From NCBI GenBank assembly GCA_023078555.1, contig CM041196.1, positions 3,968,001 to 4,032,000 on the forward strand: a DNA stretch of 64,000 nt, read 5' to 3'. The notes under the pieces were generated by a model. The model was not told the origin of the DNA. It was given only the letters and a program-made list of their open reading frames with translations, and did no database searches. This DNA comes from Ulva prolifera. Lineage: Eukaryota > Chlorophyta > Ulvophyceae > Ulvales > Ulvaceae. The position numbers and the translations under genes are program-made. Of the stretch, positions 10,786-22,007 are shown in pieces (the first letter of the stretch is position 1; the number at the start of each line of letters is the position of its first letter).

Positions 10786-13700
10786 TCACGGTCCGTATCC
10801 TGGCCACGGCCAACTGGCCTTGGCTGCCCGGATCCACTCCAGGAAGGCAATGGACGCCTCGCCCCTACTAGCGTGATAGGCTGTCATCGCATCACATCCC
10901 TGGGTGATGCTTCGAGCTCTTTTCAGGATTCTCTCCCGCTCGTCGGGGCCAGTAGCTTCTTTCGCCTGCGTCACTAATTTCTTTACTGACTTCGTGAGGT
11001 AATTGGTGTGAGCATGCAGAGCCCGTGTACTGCGATGACGTCTATTGCGTCCAAAGCGGCCACGCAGAACAGAGGCCATTGTCTTCAGGGTCTTGGTCTT
11101 GCGAGGACCTTGGTCGGCCTCATCGCCACTGTCACCATCGCCGGGTTGAAGGTCTAGGATGTCTGCAAAAGCTATCAAAACTTGATATGACTGATAGCAA
11201 GCGCCTCTTGTCGCAACAGTGCGAAGCGATCAATACCCTGGAAGGCTCGCCATGACAGAGGTCGAGTCATGCCAATACAATACTGAAATATGTACGTGGC
11301 AGTCAAACGCACTGCAGAAGTTCAAAGAAGAAGCACATTCGACAACAGCTGCCGTACACCACCAGGTGACTGGAGTGAGACATGGACAATGTGCTGAGCT
11401 GATGTCAAGGACGTACCACTGAGCGCCATCTTTACGAACTGTGCGGCAGGGGCAGCAATGGAAGCCGCCACCATTTTGTCGGAGTCTCCGGTTGGCGGGG
11501 GAGCGTTGACCAGAGCCAACGGTCTGGTAGAATCCCTATGAGAGGTCGTGGCGCTGGACACGGCACGTCGGTAGAATTGTCATTGGCCGGCGCGGTGGAG
11601 TCATTTGATGAGGCTGACAGCTTGATCTGCAAGTCGCCAGTGTAAGTGTCAGGATGCAACGCCTCTGCACACCAACAAGAGAAGTTCGCTGGCATTGGCA
11701 GAAGCTGGATTGCGTTTGTGTGCCTGCCATCCAGAGCATGTGCATATAACAGTCGGCCAACGTCTGATAATATCTCAGCATCTGGGTCCCACTCGGGAAT
11801 CAGCGTCTGCACGATTGAATCCTTCGTTCGGGGATCAGCCCCGCAAAGGACAGCATAGGCATAACAAATCACCCCGTTCTGCAAGGGAACATCTGAGTTC
11901 TTCTTGGCACCCCCCCCCCCCCCCCCCCCCCACACAAAATCTTGACTACCTGCCAGAAATCCATTGCATGTAGTTTGCTGTAGCTTGCAGGTTTGTCGCC
12001 ACGAACAGTACTCAGCATCCATGAGTGCCGCACCTGCGTCAGACCCCAACACAGCACTGAGAATGATAGTGTGGGTGGGCACCACCCATCACGACCAGTA
12101 GCTAGCGTAGCACGGACACGCTGGTGACCGCCTTCATCAAGTGTAGTCACCACCTGAATCTTGTCAGTTTGCTTGGCCAGCCACGCAAGCATGAGCAGGA
12201 CCATGGGCTCGGCCAAGATACCATCGTCACCGTTGGAGAAAATCCCGTGCAAAGCCTGAGCGAGGAGGTCGGCCTCGAGCATGCTGTGGTCTACATGAAA
12301 CCGAACACTGCTGGACCAGGTATGGAGCCGTTGGAGCGCATGTACAGTCTGAGACAAAAATCATGAGGCAGTGCCAACACCAGAATGGCCGCACACCAGC
12401 TGCTCGAAGCTCGCCCTCAGGGTACACTCGTGGGGCCAACTTCAGGATGGGATCCTTGCTTTGCTTCTCGCGATCAGCCACAGCCTTGGTTTCCATGGCG
12501 TCCAGCATCTCGGGGATAGTGACTGGTCCCCCCGCACCCTTCTCATTCAGCGCATTGCGAACCGCAGCGATTGGAGCCTGGCGCATCACCTGTTGGCAAG
12601 CATATTCCTTGAAATTGTGGGTTAGATCTATACAGGCACAACATTTTCGTTAGCTTCTAGTTCATGTCACCCACACCAGCGCAACATTGCACAGCCAAGG
12701 GAAGAGAATATTACTCTATAGTTGCTCCTTCAACCTGTCGAACAAATGTTCCACTGGAGTAGTCTTGACACTCGTATAAAGCAAGAAATTGAAATAATCT
12801 GGAAATTGGGTCTTACAACCATCTGGGACCACACCCTGTGCGGCTCGCAATGATTCAGACAGAGTAGATGCAGTCAGCATACCAATGTCCTCTACTGAAA
12901 GCCGGTGTACCTACACCTTCAGTACCGATATGTTGGCTGGTGACACATTGATGCCGGTGCATCTTAATCATGAAGCTATGACGCACCATTTGAGGGTAGA
13001 ACTTTGTCTCTGGACACAAACCGGAAGAATCTGTCATGGCACCGAATATTATGGCCCACACGACAGGTGGAAGCTGCGAGCACACACCATGTGTGAACAA
13101 CTGGCGCTGTCCAATAAGGTACACCACAGCCAGGGAAATCTGCGCAGATGACCTGAACCTGGAAACACGGTCTCCTATGTTCGGCGACAGCTCATTAGAC
13201 GGGAAGTGGACATACTCCAGTTGGCAGCAACAAGATTCAGTCACGTAACAAGCTGGAATCCCGCACCATGCAGCGGGTTCGACTTTGTCATTGTAAGTCC
13301 GGCGCAGCGAGAACAGCGGGTGCCGTTTGATCTCATTGATCGCACTTAGTATGACAGGGGACATGTTGGGCTTCTTCTCTTCCCAGGTCAAGTTGACATT
13401 CACGACCGATGCAAGGAGAAGCCCGAGCTGAGTCGGATCACTGAATCCAAACTGAATGTGCCCGTGACAACCTGCCTATTGAACGATGGACAGCCCAGTC
13501 GGAAGAGACCGCATCGGACCCAGGCATGTGTCAAGTGGAGGGGCAGCAGCTCCAGTGGTGAAGGTGTCGCCAGCAGTTGCCGCAGAATAACCCCCCCCCA
13601 CCACAAAGCGGTAGGGACGCATGATGGGTGGAAGCACCGGTGGGAGCAACGCTTGGAATAACACGCAAAACATCGGTGGCGGACACACCAAACAGGCGTT

Positions 13701-15019
13701 TTGTGAGGTCCTCGAAAAATCCACCAGGCTCGCACAACCCACGCAGCAGTTTGTCACAGCCCGCCAACAGGGATGCTGGCGTTGGCGCCGAAAAGGCACC
13801 CACATACATATGCAGCCTCGTGCTACAACTGTTGATCACTACCTTGAACTTTTGACGCATGACGTCTTCACGCGGAACTCCCTGCACCGGCAGACACCCT
13901 AGATTTAGCACCTCATCGACTGCAATGACTGAGCTCATTGAGACACTTGTCAACTGTCTTCTGCAAAGCAGTGGGCCACACAGGGGGATGACAAGAGTGA
14001 CAAGGCAAGTACAGGTACCTGGGGTGAGGTTTCAATCCAGTGAATCATGCGGTGACACACAGATTGAGCTGCCTCTATCATCATAGGCATATCATCCTTG
14101 TTAAGACCCAACTCGAGCAATAACGTGCAGACGTCCTCTGCCCACAACTTGTACATGGCTGCAGCCGTGAACCCTTGATCCGCAGTGCCAGTCGCAGGAG
14201 CCACATCGTCATCTCCGTCCGAGCCACTGTCGTTTGAAAAATCGCCCCGACTACGTATACCAGGGTGACCTGGTGAGGAGAACACCATAGAAGCCATGCT
14301 CAGGAATAGCAGGCAGGCGCGAGGCACTGGAATCGGCTTTGAGCAGTAACGGAGGTCCCCACAATCAGCAACGAATGACACGTCCACTCATACGCATCAA
14401 CCAATTCGATTTTTAGGTCGATGATCGTGTGTGTGCGATCGCCGGCAGCTTGATGGATGTTCGGTGCACGCGCACGACGTATCGAGGGTGGCTTGGACCT
14501 CCAAAGCGCGACAGTGTACTGCAGCGGAATGGCCCCGCTCGCAGTGTCATGTTGACACTTCAGGATGCACGCATATCCGGCAAGCCTGTCACTTTGTCTG
14601 CTTGTTAAGGGCTCTTGAGTTGCACGTATATCGAACCGCATTAATTCTCGTCAGCGTCTCCACGGTCAACGGACCTGCGCGTTCGGTAACTAAAACGGCG
14701 CAGATGCTAGCCCGAGAGACGTCGGCCAATCAATACACAAGCAAGGTACAGGACCTACATTTCCATGCTGCCGTTGCAGGTGTGTCTGACTGAGGTAGGA
14801 ACACAGTGCCGACCCCGTTGTTGTTCCTGATACGCCACATCCACAGTCGATCTGCCTGTTGAGACCACGCACAAAAGCACCTGCAAACTTTATGTAAGTC
14901 TCGCCAGCGGTGACTGCTGGCAATTCGACGTTGGATGCGAGGTTGCACGGTGTTAGTTTCGTTGATGGTGGCTTGTTGCCGCAGGCCACAATGCCATAGT
15001 GCCTGGGGAAGTCAAACAC
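10786..15019 (-). CDS. Hypothetical multi-piece minus-strand gene, function unknown
   Basis: Minus-strand open pieces follow each other from right to left: 15019-14690, 14641-14300, 14387-13950, 13953-13531, 13403-12855, 12589-12227, 12357-11869, 12085-11432 and 11178-10786. Several look like real protein. One has an acidic Ser/Asp stretch (DSGSDGDDDV), another is a soluble alpha/beta-looking block (KVVINSCSTRLHMYVGAFSA), and the last is basic and helical, ending in WPWPGYGP and a stop at 10786. Some piece ends sit on splice-like sequence (for example CAG|GTACCT near 14018), but I could not make phases agree throughout. No family is recognised. The setting between mobile elements makes a transposon gene likely. 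This is one possible grouping and could equally be two genes. Confidence 0.3.
11910..11931. repeat. Poly-C tract, 22 nt
   Basis: An uninterrupted run of 22 C within the minus-strand ORF cluster (poly-G on that strand). It interrupts or borders the open pieces there and is a likely place for a length error. Confidence 0.9.
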
Positions 15020-15576
15020 ATATGTAACCTACACAGTCCAACGTGACCAGGCCGTGGATGATGGCTGCAGCGTAGTAACAGTGGCGACTGATTTGATTGC
15101 GCAGTGGATCGCGGGTACCAGAACCGACAGGAGAACAGGCACGAACTGTACGAAGCGTGAGACAGGAAGAGGCATTCAACGATTAATCCTTGAATATTCA
15201 AGGATGGTGCGAGCCACCATCTCCGAATATTCTCACGTCAAGTAACCTGTCATGTCGTGAATGCGGAACGAGGTTCACCACTGTCACAACTGAGTCACGT
15301 GCCATGATTTCGTTGCATTCTATCCTTCAGTCTGACAATACATCCGTACTGCAAGTTCATAGAACGGGTACAAGTGGCAAGACGCGCTGACATGGCCATT
15401 GAGACACCCAACGTCAACGAGTTGCAAGACGCCGTCATCGGACTGGAGCCTAACGATGCAACAAGAAGCGAAGCCTGTGTTTATTGACAGACTCTTGACC
15501 TTGTTGACTCTTGACCTTGTTTCGGCATGCAATTCAGCGAGGCGGATCAACCGTCACATGAACGTGCAGCAACCAT
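15020..15576. other. Spacer with an 18-bp palindrome
   Basis: No gene is visible. Bases 15187-15204 form a perfect 18-bp palindrome (TCCTTGAATATTCAAGGA), followed by a weaker stem made of GATGGTG and CACCATC. Confidence 0.5.
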
Positions 15577-15644
15577 GGCCGTTGGCTTGTGCGTGACGAG
15601 GGATGTGGTGCAGCACATCCCTCGTCACGCACAAGCCAACGGCC
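15577..15644. repeat. Perfect 31-bp inverted repeat with 6-nt loop
   Basis: Left arm 15577-15607, loop GTGCAG at 15608-15613, right arm 15614-15644. The arms are perfectly complementary over 31 bases. This could be a foldback junction, a cruciform site or a small-RNA hairpin, and the sequence alone does not decide. Confidence 0.9.
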
Positions 15645-15703
15645 TCGATTGCATCCCGCTCGTTGCAGCATCATGCCGCACGCAGGTGCACCACACTACT
15701 GGT

Positions 15704-15816
15704 TGATGCGGATGGTGCAGACCGTGCAGCCAATCCGCATCAGCTGTCAGTGTCCGTGTACCATTTTTTTTACGGCGGATGCTCCCCGCCCTTGTGGGTA
15801 GAGCGGATCCGCCGTA
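15704..15816. repeat. Two further short hairpins
   Basis: TGATGCGGAT at 15704-15713 pairs with ATCCGCATCA at 15733-15742. TACGGCGGATGCTC at 15771-15784 pairs, with a 2-nt bulge, with 15801-15816. Both lie between the 31-bp hairpin and the retrotransposon. Confidence 0.7.
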
Positions 15817-15929
15817 GCATATCTGGTTCAGCGTACCTGCCTCAGAAGGGCGGGCGCCCTATTGTGTACATAAACAAAATGGTCAATTAAGGGGACACCG
15901 CCCTTACAGTATTGCCGGATTACTGATTC

Positions 15930-16042
15930 ACATGTCGCCCTTACTTTTGCCATTCGTTAAATCATGCCGCCCTTAATTAGGCTTCAAAAAGTGCCACCCC
16001 AAATAAGGGCGAAATCTAAAGGCGACAGTAAGGGCGACATGT
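15930..16042. repeat. Inverted repeat, 16-bp arms, AAGGGCG-rich
   Basis: ACATGTCGCCCTTACT (15930-15945) and its exact complement (16027-16042) enclose 81 bases. The motif AAGGGCG, or its complement CGCCCTT, recurs roughly nine times from 15785 to 16068, in both orientations. Confidence 0.75.
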
Positions 16043-16075
16043 CACTTTACAAGGGCGAAATAAGGGCGGGGGTAG

Positions 16076-18193
16076 GTACATACGCAGGCAGTGCAGGCCC
16101 AGCACCAGCCACCCGAGAGGGAGGTCACGGCCGCCCTCATGGCGTATCATGACGACTACACCATCGCCGGGCACCGCGTGGACGCCGCCGCCGCATTCCG
16201 TGCGCTGGTCTCGGCAGCAGAGCCCCTCGGGCTGGAGCCCCAGCTGCACAAGTGCACGGCCTACTCGCGCGACCCCCAGGATGCGGGAGCCGTCGCGGCC
16301 ACGCTCGGCATAACGCATGCCACGGAGGGCACCGTCATCACCGGCACGCCCATCGGCACACCGGCGTTCGAGTCGGCGCACGCGAAAGCGACGGCCAACA
16401 AGGTGTGCGCCACCATCGAGAAGATGATGCGCTTGCCCCTGAAAGCGCAAGACCAGTTCTTGCTGCTCACGATGTCCTGCCAACGCCGTATGCTGCACTA
16501 CGCCAGGGCGGTGCCGTGGGCGCACATTTCCGGTCACATGCGCCGGACGCAGGCGTCTGTCCTGGCTGCGGTGAATGAAATCATGCGCGTTCCGCGGGAC
16601 GAACCTCGTGCGGCCGCACAAGCCGTTGTTCCAGCGCGCCTCGGAGGCCCGGGCGTCATGTCCACGCCGCCGGAGGTCGCGGACGGAGCGTACCTCGCTG
16701 CAGCTGCGGTGAGCCACAAGGCATTCGCAGGAGGCCCCGAGTGCATGCAGCCGTTCCGGGGGCCGCACGGGCAACACTTGCAGGAAACCTGGCAGGCCCT
16801 CAACGTCGCTCAGCAGCTCCATCCGGAGCTGCCCGGGCCGGCGAGCGGCGACAACATCGCCAAGGTGTTACCTGGTATGCAGCAGCGTGTCACTAAGGTA
16901 GTTGCTCTGCGCCGCCAGGCGGCTCTGCTTGCCAGCCATGACGTCACCACGCTCGAGGGTGCATGCAACTTGGCACGGCTTCGCAGCTGTGCTTGCCGTG
17001 CAGCCACCCTTTGGTTGAGCACCCTGCCGCTCTCCCAGGCGATGCGCATGACTGACATTGAGTTCATGCTGTGCGTCAGGTATCTCCTGGGTATATACCC
17101 AGCCCCTCCCAATGCGGTCGGCTCGCGCTGCGAATGTGGCACATTCATACAGCCGCATGATCTCGACCACGCGATGAATTGCACACACAATTCGGGGACC
17201 TGGACTCCGCGCCACAATATCGTTGAAAAACAATGGCGCGAGATCGGGTCCCACGCATGTGTGGCATCCACGCGCATCCCAAGCACAGCGCCGTTCGTCC
17301 GCGCGCGGCTCGCGGCCGCTCCGGGGCAGACCCATGCTGGCCCGCCGTGTCCGCCCCCTGCTCCGCCCCAGCCCACCTCCCAGATCGCGGGCCCTTCGCG
17401 CGGGGCGACCTTGCCCGCGGAGCCGATGCCTGCAGCCCCACTGCTGCCGCCGGTCGCGCGTGCGGACGCGGCGCCGGCACCTGCGACTGCTCCGGCCGCC
17501 GACGCCGCTGCCGGACATAGCGCCCAGATGGGGCGCCACGCGCAAGACACAGCGCAGGCTACGGCCCTGGCGGCGGCAGCGGTGTCGGGTGGCCAGGATC
17601 CGGCGGGGCCTGGGGAGCAGGCCGCTGCCGCGCAGGCAACAGCACTGGCGCAGGTGTTCAGGGCAGTGGCCCGGGAGAAACTGGAGGACATCATGTTTAT
17701 GCCGCCGGGTGACCCTTTGTGAATAGGAGATGTGTCGGTTGTGAACCCCTGCGCTGGTTCCTATTGCGGGCGTGCGGCCCGGGAGGACGGGGTTGCTGCG
17801 GAGACGCGGGACGTGCAGAAACGCACTGCTTTTCGTTTGTACGACCCTGATGCGTACAGTTTTGTGCCGTTATCGCATGAGACGCATGGTCGCTTGGGAC
17901 GGCCTACCATGAATCACTTGAATCGGCTGACGGAGGTTGCGTCTCGGTGTATTAAGGTGCACCGTGCTTTGTTTGTGACGAATGCTCTGCGCCGGTTGAG
18001 TGTGGCGTTGTGCAAGGGGAATGCTCTTGTGCTCCGTGCGGGGCTTCAATCTTTGGCTGGCATCACCGGCCGAGCTGTGGTACGTGCTCGTGCCCGGCCT
18101 AGTGCCATGACCGCGTGAGTGGATTTGCGTGTGTATTCCTGGCGACGGCTCGCTGCCCAGCCTCTGTCCTTTGTAACTACATACATACATACA
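16076..18193 (+). mobile_element. 5'-truncated non-LTR retrotransposon with restriction-like endonuclease
   Basis: The block holds the C-terminal part of a retrotransposon polyprotein: the end of a reverse transcriptase, a zinc-finger/linker region and an endonuclease-like region. It is followed by a short 3' tail and an ACATACATACAT microsatellite (about 18178-18193), the kind of simple-repeat tail found on elements of this class. The left edge is abrupt at about 16076-16090, where AT-rich AAGGGCG sequence changes to GC-rich coding, as expected from incomplete reverse transcription. GTACATAC occurs just before the left edge and TACATACAT at the right, so the target may have contained that sequence. 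Confidence 0.75.
16091..18118 (+). pseudogene. Reverse transcriptase (C-terminal part) plus RLE-type endonuclease, interrupted by in-frame TGA
   Basis: The frame opens without a proper start (element truncated) and reads MAYHDDYTIAG near the beginning. The YHDD is the Y-x-D-D metal-binding motif of reverse transcriptase, and it is followed by thumb-like helices. Around residues 348-369 a C-x-C...H-x3-C motif (CECGTFIQPHDLDHAMNC) and then RHNIVEKQW match the zinc knuckle that precedes the restriction-like endonuclease in R2/CRE-type elements. An Ala/Pro-rich linker follows. At 17720-17722 a TGA stops the frame. The same frame continues without shift through IGDVSVVNP and VQKRTAF to a stop at 18116-18118. 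The D of GDVSVV and the K of VQKR fit a PD-(D/E)xK catalytic pair, so the stop lies a few residues before the active site. The copy is therefore almost certainly dead unless the TGA is read through. Confidence 0.75.
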
Positions 18194-18658
18194 TCACCTA
18201 CCCAGCACAAAGACACCCGAGACACAGCTGGGATATTGTCAGTACATGCACACCTGGGATCACATGCTTCTGCACACATCTCTCAACATGCCTGTGTTAC
18301 TATGGGGCAGTGCATGTATATCCATGCGGCCATTCTCACGCACCATTCCACTAGCCGCATGGCCCTCTGCAACTCTGCAAAACTCGCTATGTATGCTGCG
18401 AGACACGATATCTGCTGTCAATCCAAGATCCAGCAAAAGTCTAGGTGTGTATGCTATCAACGCGTCATGCGTACACATTCCGTCGGCGCCGCAACGCACA
18501 GGCTGTGCACTCTAGTTGGGAAACGCATGCTGTTGGCCGACCAGAGATTCATGTCCTCGTCACCGGCCGTACAGCTGTACCTTGCACACCTGTCCATTCT
18601 GACCACAGCATGATAAGGACCTGCATGGCGTCGCCATACCATGACCAGGTGCGCAGGG
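18194..18658. other. No gene recognised
   Basis: Spacer between the retrotransposon tail and the 3' end of the rhomboid gene. It would include the rhomboid 3' UTR on the minus strand. No conserved ORF. Confidence 0.5.
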
Positions 18659-21324
18659 CTAGTAGCGTCGGCCGTAGCCCCCCTCGTGGTCCGCCCGGCG
18701 CCCGCCCGTTGTGCCGTGGCCCCAGAACCTCGGCTCGCTTAACATCCCCCAGCCGCCCCGGCGGCGGCTCCCCCACCACCCCCCTTGCTGCCGCGGTGCG
18801 CCACGCGGCCGTTGTTGCGCCTGGGGCGCGGCGGCTGACGGTCGCATTGCGGGGATGAGCCGGCGCGTGACATGCACATGCAGTAGCCCTGCATACAGCA
18901 GCAGCGTCAAGGTGACCGGCACAGCAGCACACAATCTGCGTCAAATGTGCTGCAGGGTTCAAATCCTTGTATGTATGCATTGGTACGTATCCATATCCAT
19001 TTTCGCATTGACAACCCCGAAATCCGGGACCGAAAGAGGCATCCGAGCAACGTGCTGCCGCAAACTCTGACTTGCGCCACAGAATGCAACAACACGAGCC
19101 AATTTACCGAGAGGGGACGGGCGAATTGCAACACCCGACACCCCAGCGTCACCACCAACACCATCAACACCGACAATAAGAACAACTGCTACATCAGACC
19201 ACGAAACACCAGAGGCACTGTCATAAGGACGTGGCCGTGCGAGCAACTGCCGCACCAAAACCGCAACGGCGGAGACATGCCGATCACGATGTGCCACTGG
19301 GACAGGTGGCAGAACTGCCCCGATGTATGTGCGGAACGACACAGAACAAGGAGCATCTACAATCACATTCCTTGACTGAGCTAAATCCCGAATAGAAATG
19401 CGTGGCAGTGCTGCGCACTGCTGCTGTGCACACTAGCAGCCACTGGCAGAACAATGCACAAGTACATCCGCAAACTGCAAGGCACAAGGACTCGCGCATC
19501 AGCAGCGCTGGAGGCGCAAACGCATGAGTTACTGACAGGTGGAGTAGTGCGGACGACTGCGGCGAGCAGGGGCCGCACCCGCGAGGATGCCACAGAGGTG
19601 GCCGACGAAGGAGACATTCGGCATCACCAGCTGAATGATCACGAGCTCCGCCCAGGCGGCGTACTGCATACAGCTGACTGTCCTCAGTTGCGTTTCCTGG
19701 ATCCGGCAGGTTCTCTGCACACCTACCTCGACAGGGCACAGCGCAATCCCGGGGCGCAGCTTGAAGCATGGCACGCAGTGCTTCGTGTGTGACAAGGACA
19801 AGGTCAGACAGGCCGGTGCCACCACCAGGGCAACGCACAAGCACACCATTGCCGCCAGAACTCGTGAGTGCAGACCCATAGTGCTTCATGCGCAGCTTGG
19901 GGCGTGTCACGCAGCTCTGCTTCATGCGAAGTGCAGGAGGCGAGCAGGAGAGTTTCAGGCGGACCTTCGGAGGTAGCTGCACTGGCCCGAACATTGGGAT
20001 GCTGACATGCTGCCAGGCAGATGTGCCGCTCATCAGCACAGCCTTGAGGCCGAAGAGCACCCCAGAGAAGCCCACCGCACAGGTGTATGAGTACGTCTCG
20101 AGGAGCGCCGGCAGCTGGGGGCCGAACAGTGCTCGAGCCCCCCACGAGGTGCCGCAGTAGATGGCACTGCAGGAGAGCAGGAGCTCCACGAGGAGGGCGA
20201 GGAAGCGGGCCGAACCATACGCCGGCTCCAGTTGCAAGCCCTTCCAGAGGAAGGAGGACATGTTGTAGTACAGGTGCCATTCGTCTGCATGTAGGAAGGC
20301 GCTCCAAACGAGGCGCGACCACTGGCCGCCCTGCAGGGCATTTGGTCAGTGGAGTGCAGGCTACTGTGGGCTAAGCTTTCGAGGTGAAATCATTTCAGGA
20401 AGCTCGCTAGGGGGCCTTTGAAAAGAGGTGGCGGATTCTGAACTGAAGATGTGTGTTGTTTAGGCACAGTGCGTGCAACAGCCTTCAGCTGCCATGCTCA
20501 GAATCCAGATGCAAGTCATCTATGCCATTGTGTGTTACAAGGACAAAACAAGCAAGGCAGGCAAGTCATTTGAGCCATTGTGTATCAGGTGTCATCATCG
20601 CCGGACAGTACCTCATCACACACACGTTGTCAGCTAGCTTTAATGCTGATCAGATCGACTGATGCTTCGGGCACATGGACTCTGACTGGCTGAAGCATGC
20701 TAGTGTGCTGTGCATTGCACAACCAGCTAAATTTGCACAGGAAGGAAGCAGTTGTGCAACGACACTGCATACCTCGATGATTGAGGAAGGCCGTAAACAT
20801 CCGCGCTGTATTGAGGGGATCCATCTGACAAGATCCCGCAGCTCGATGGGAAGCCCTTGCATAGGCAGACTTGGTAGCACAAAGATGGCAGTTTGTACTG
20901 CAACAGAAAGCACAATGCGTCAAGACGCTACGCTACGCTCGAGGGTGCCCTGTGTAGCTGAGCGGCCCACATTCTTCATGATCCGTAGAATTCCCCACAG
21001 TTGCCAACGTTGACGGGATATACAGTATCCTTAGCTGTACTGCACTGCGTATGTAGCCGGAGTGCTCACGGACTGCCATGCTCGAGCTGGGCGTACCTGC
21101 CATGAAAGCCAGTGTTATTGGCGGTTTGTGCTCCAATTGCGAAATCTGCGGGCATACAGCTATTCGAGACTACACGAAGGCCTTTCAAGGAGAGCGATTT
21201 CTTCAATTCGGCAGTACATGTCTAGCTGGGTAACGCGTACTTCATGGAGAAGTTTCCCAGCCATTGCCAAAATGAAGGGGTCTGTTCCCCGATGACCATA
21301 CGGCCTTCGCCGATACTGTGGCAT
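18659..21324 (-). CDS. Rhomboid intramembrane serine protease, RHBDD1/RBL14-like
   Basis: Six exons on the minus strand: 21324-21241, 21145-21097, 20897-20773, 20330-19965, 19663-19579, 18888-18659 (939 nt, 312 residues). All junctions keep phase, and the ATG at 21324 gives an N-terminus of the length usual for the family. The protein cleaves substrates within membranes. The catalytic Ser is in AVGFSGVLF (about residue 175) and the His in SFVGHLCGILAG (about residue 230). KPPITLAFMAVQTAIFVLP is the first membrane helix, and HLYYNMSSFLWKG is the family signature. AAWAELVIIQLVMPN also matches the RHBDD1 group, which acts in ER membrane protein turnover. After the last helix comes a tail rich in Gly, Arg and Trp. 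It is divergent from the helicase gene, 683 bp away. Confidence 0.9.
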
Positions 21325-22007
21325 GACTGGCGAAAACTGCCCAGATTGTGGATGTGTGCTCTTATGTTTTCCTGATCAGCACTGCCATCGGAGCGGACTT
21401 CGCGAGTTGTCTCAGGCTGTAGCGTACAAATCGTGGCTGGTCCACATGTAGCTGGAGCTACCGAGCAAATGACATACACATTTGATGAATTTCTAGATCA
21501 CCAAGCGCGCTGCCTTGCTGTTGAAACACGGTCAGGATCGTTAATGTATGCACATACACGTTATGTAAACGAGACGGTGATCACCACTACACCCAGAGCG
21601 AACAGCACACCAGTGCAAGGTCAGTACTTGCTTTTTCATGGAAAGTTTGAACTTTCAATATAAATCTGCCTGCCGGAAGTCTTGCGCGCAACTCCCCATC
21701 TGGATGCTTCACTGCCAGCTCCCGCGCAACGTCGATCCGTACGTGCCTACAGCACGCCTCGTGAGCAGAATGACCGCAAAAGAGCCACAATAATCAATAA
21801 ATAACATTTACGGGGCCACATTCCTTTCTTCTTGCTCTTCGCCCATATATCTCGAGACAGTTTTGACTGACCGATCACAGCGTCGTGCTTAGCTGAGTTG
21901 CCAGCGCACTCGTATTCTCGCATATTCTGGTTCTTGTGACGCTGTCGCAACTCCGAACAGAGTCACTTTGAAGTTATCTTGTACGAGTGTGCGTTTGATC
22001 GCGCATC
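21325..22007. promoter_or_regulatory. Divergent intergenic region, rhomboid / DEAD-box helicase
   Basis: The 683 bp between two start codons pointing apart must hold both promoters and 5' UTRs. No TATA box or other motif stands out clearly enough to place. Confidence 0.5.

Noticed and set aside
16810-17694. 294-codon minus-strand ORF
   Set aside because: Shadow of the GC-rich retrotransposon frame on the plus strand, which carries the recognisable motifs.
18952-18966. GGTTCAAATCC, resembling a tRNA B box
   Set aside because: No matching A box, acceptor stem or anticodon arm upstream on either strand.
19381-19442. Alternative last exon of the rhomboid gene
   Set aside because: In phase, but it gives a 19-residue end lacking family similarity, while the exon at 18888 restores GILAGLLHVHV.
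19284-20261. Single long minus-strand ORF as one exon of the rhomboid gene
   Set aside because: It reads through the donor at 19964. The conserved sequence continues at 19663 and 18888 after splicing.
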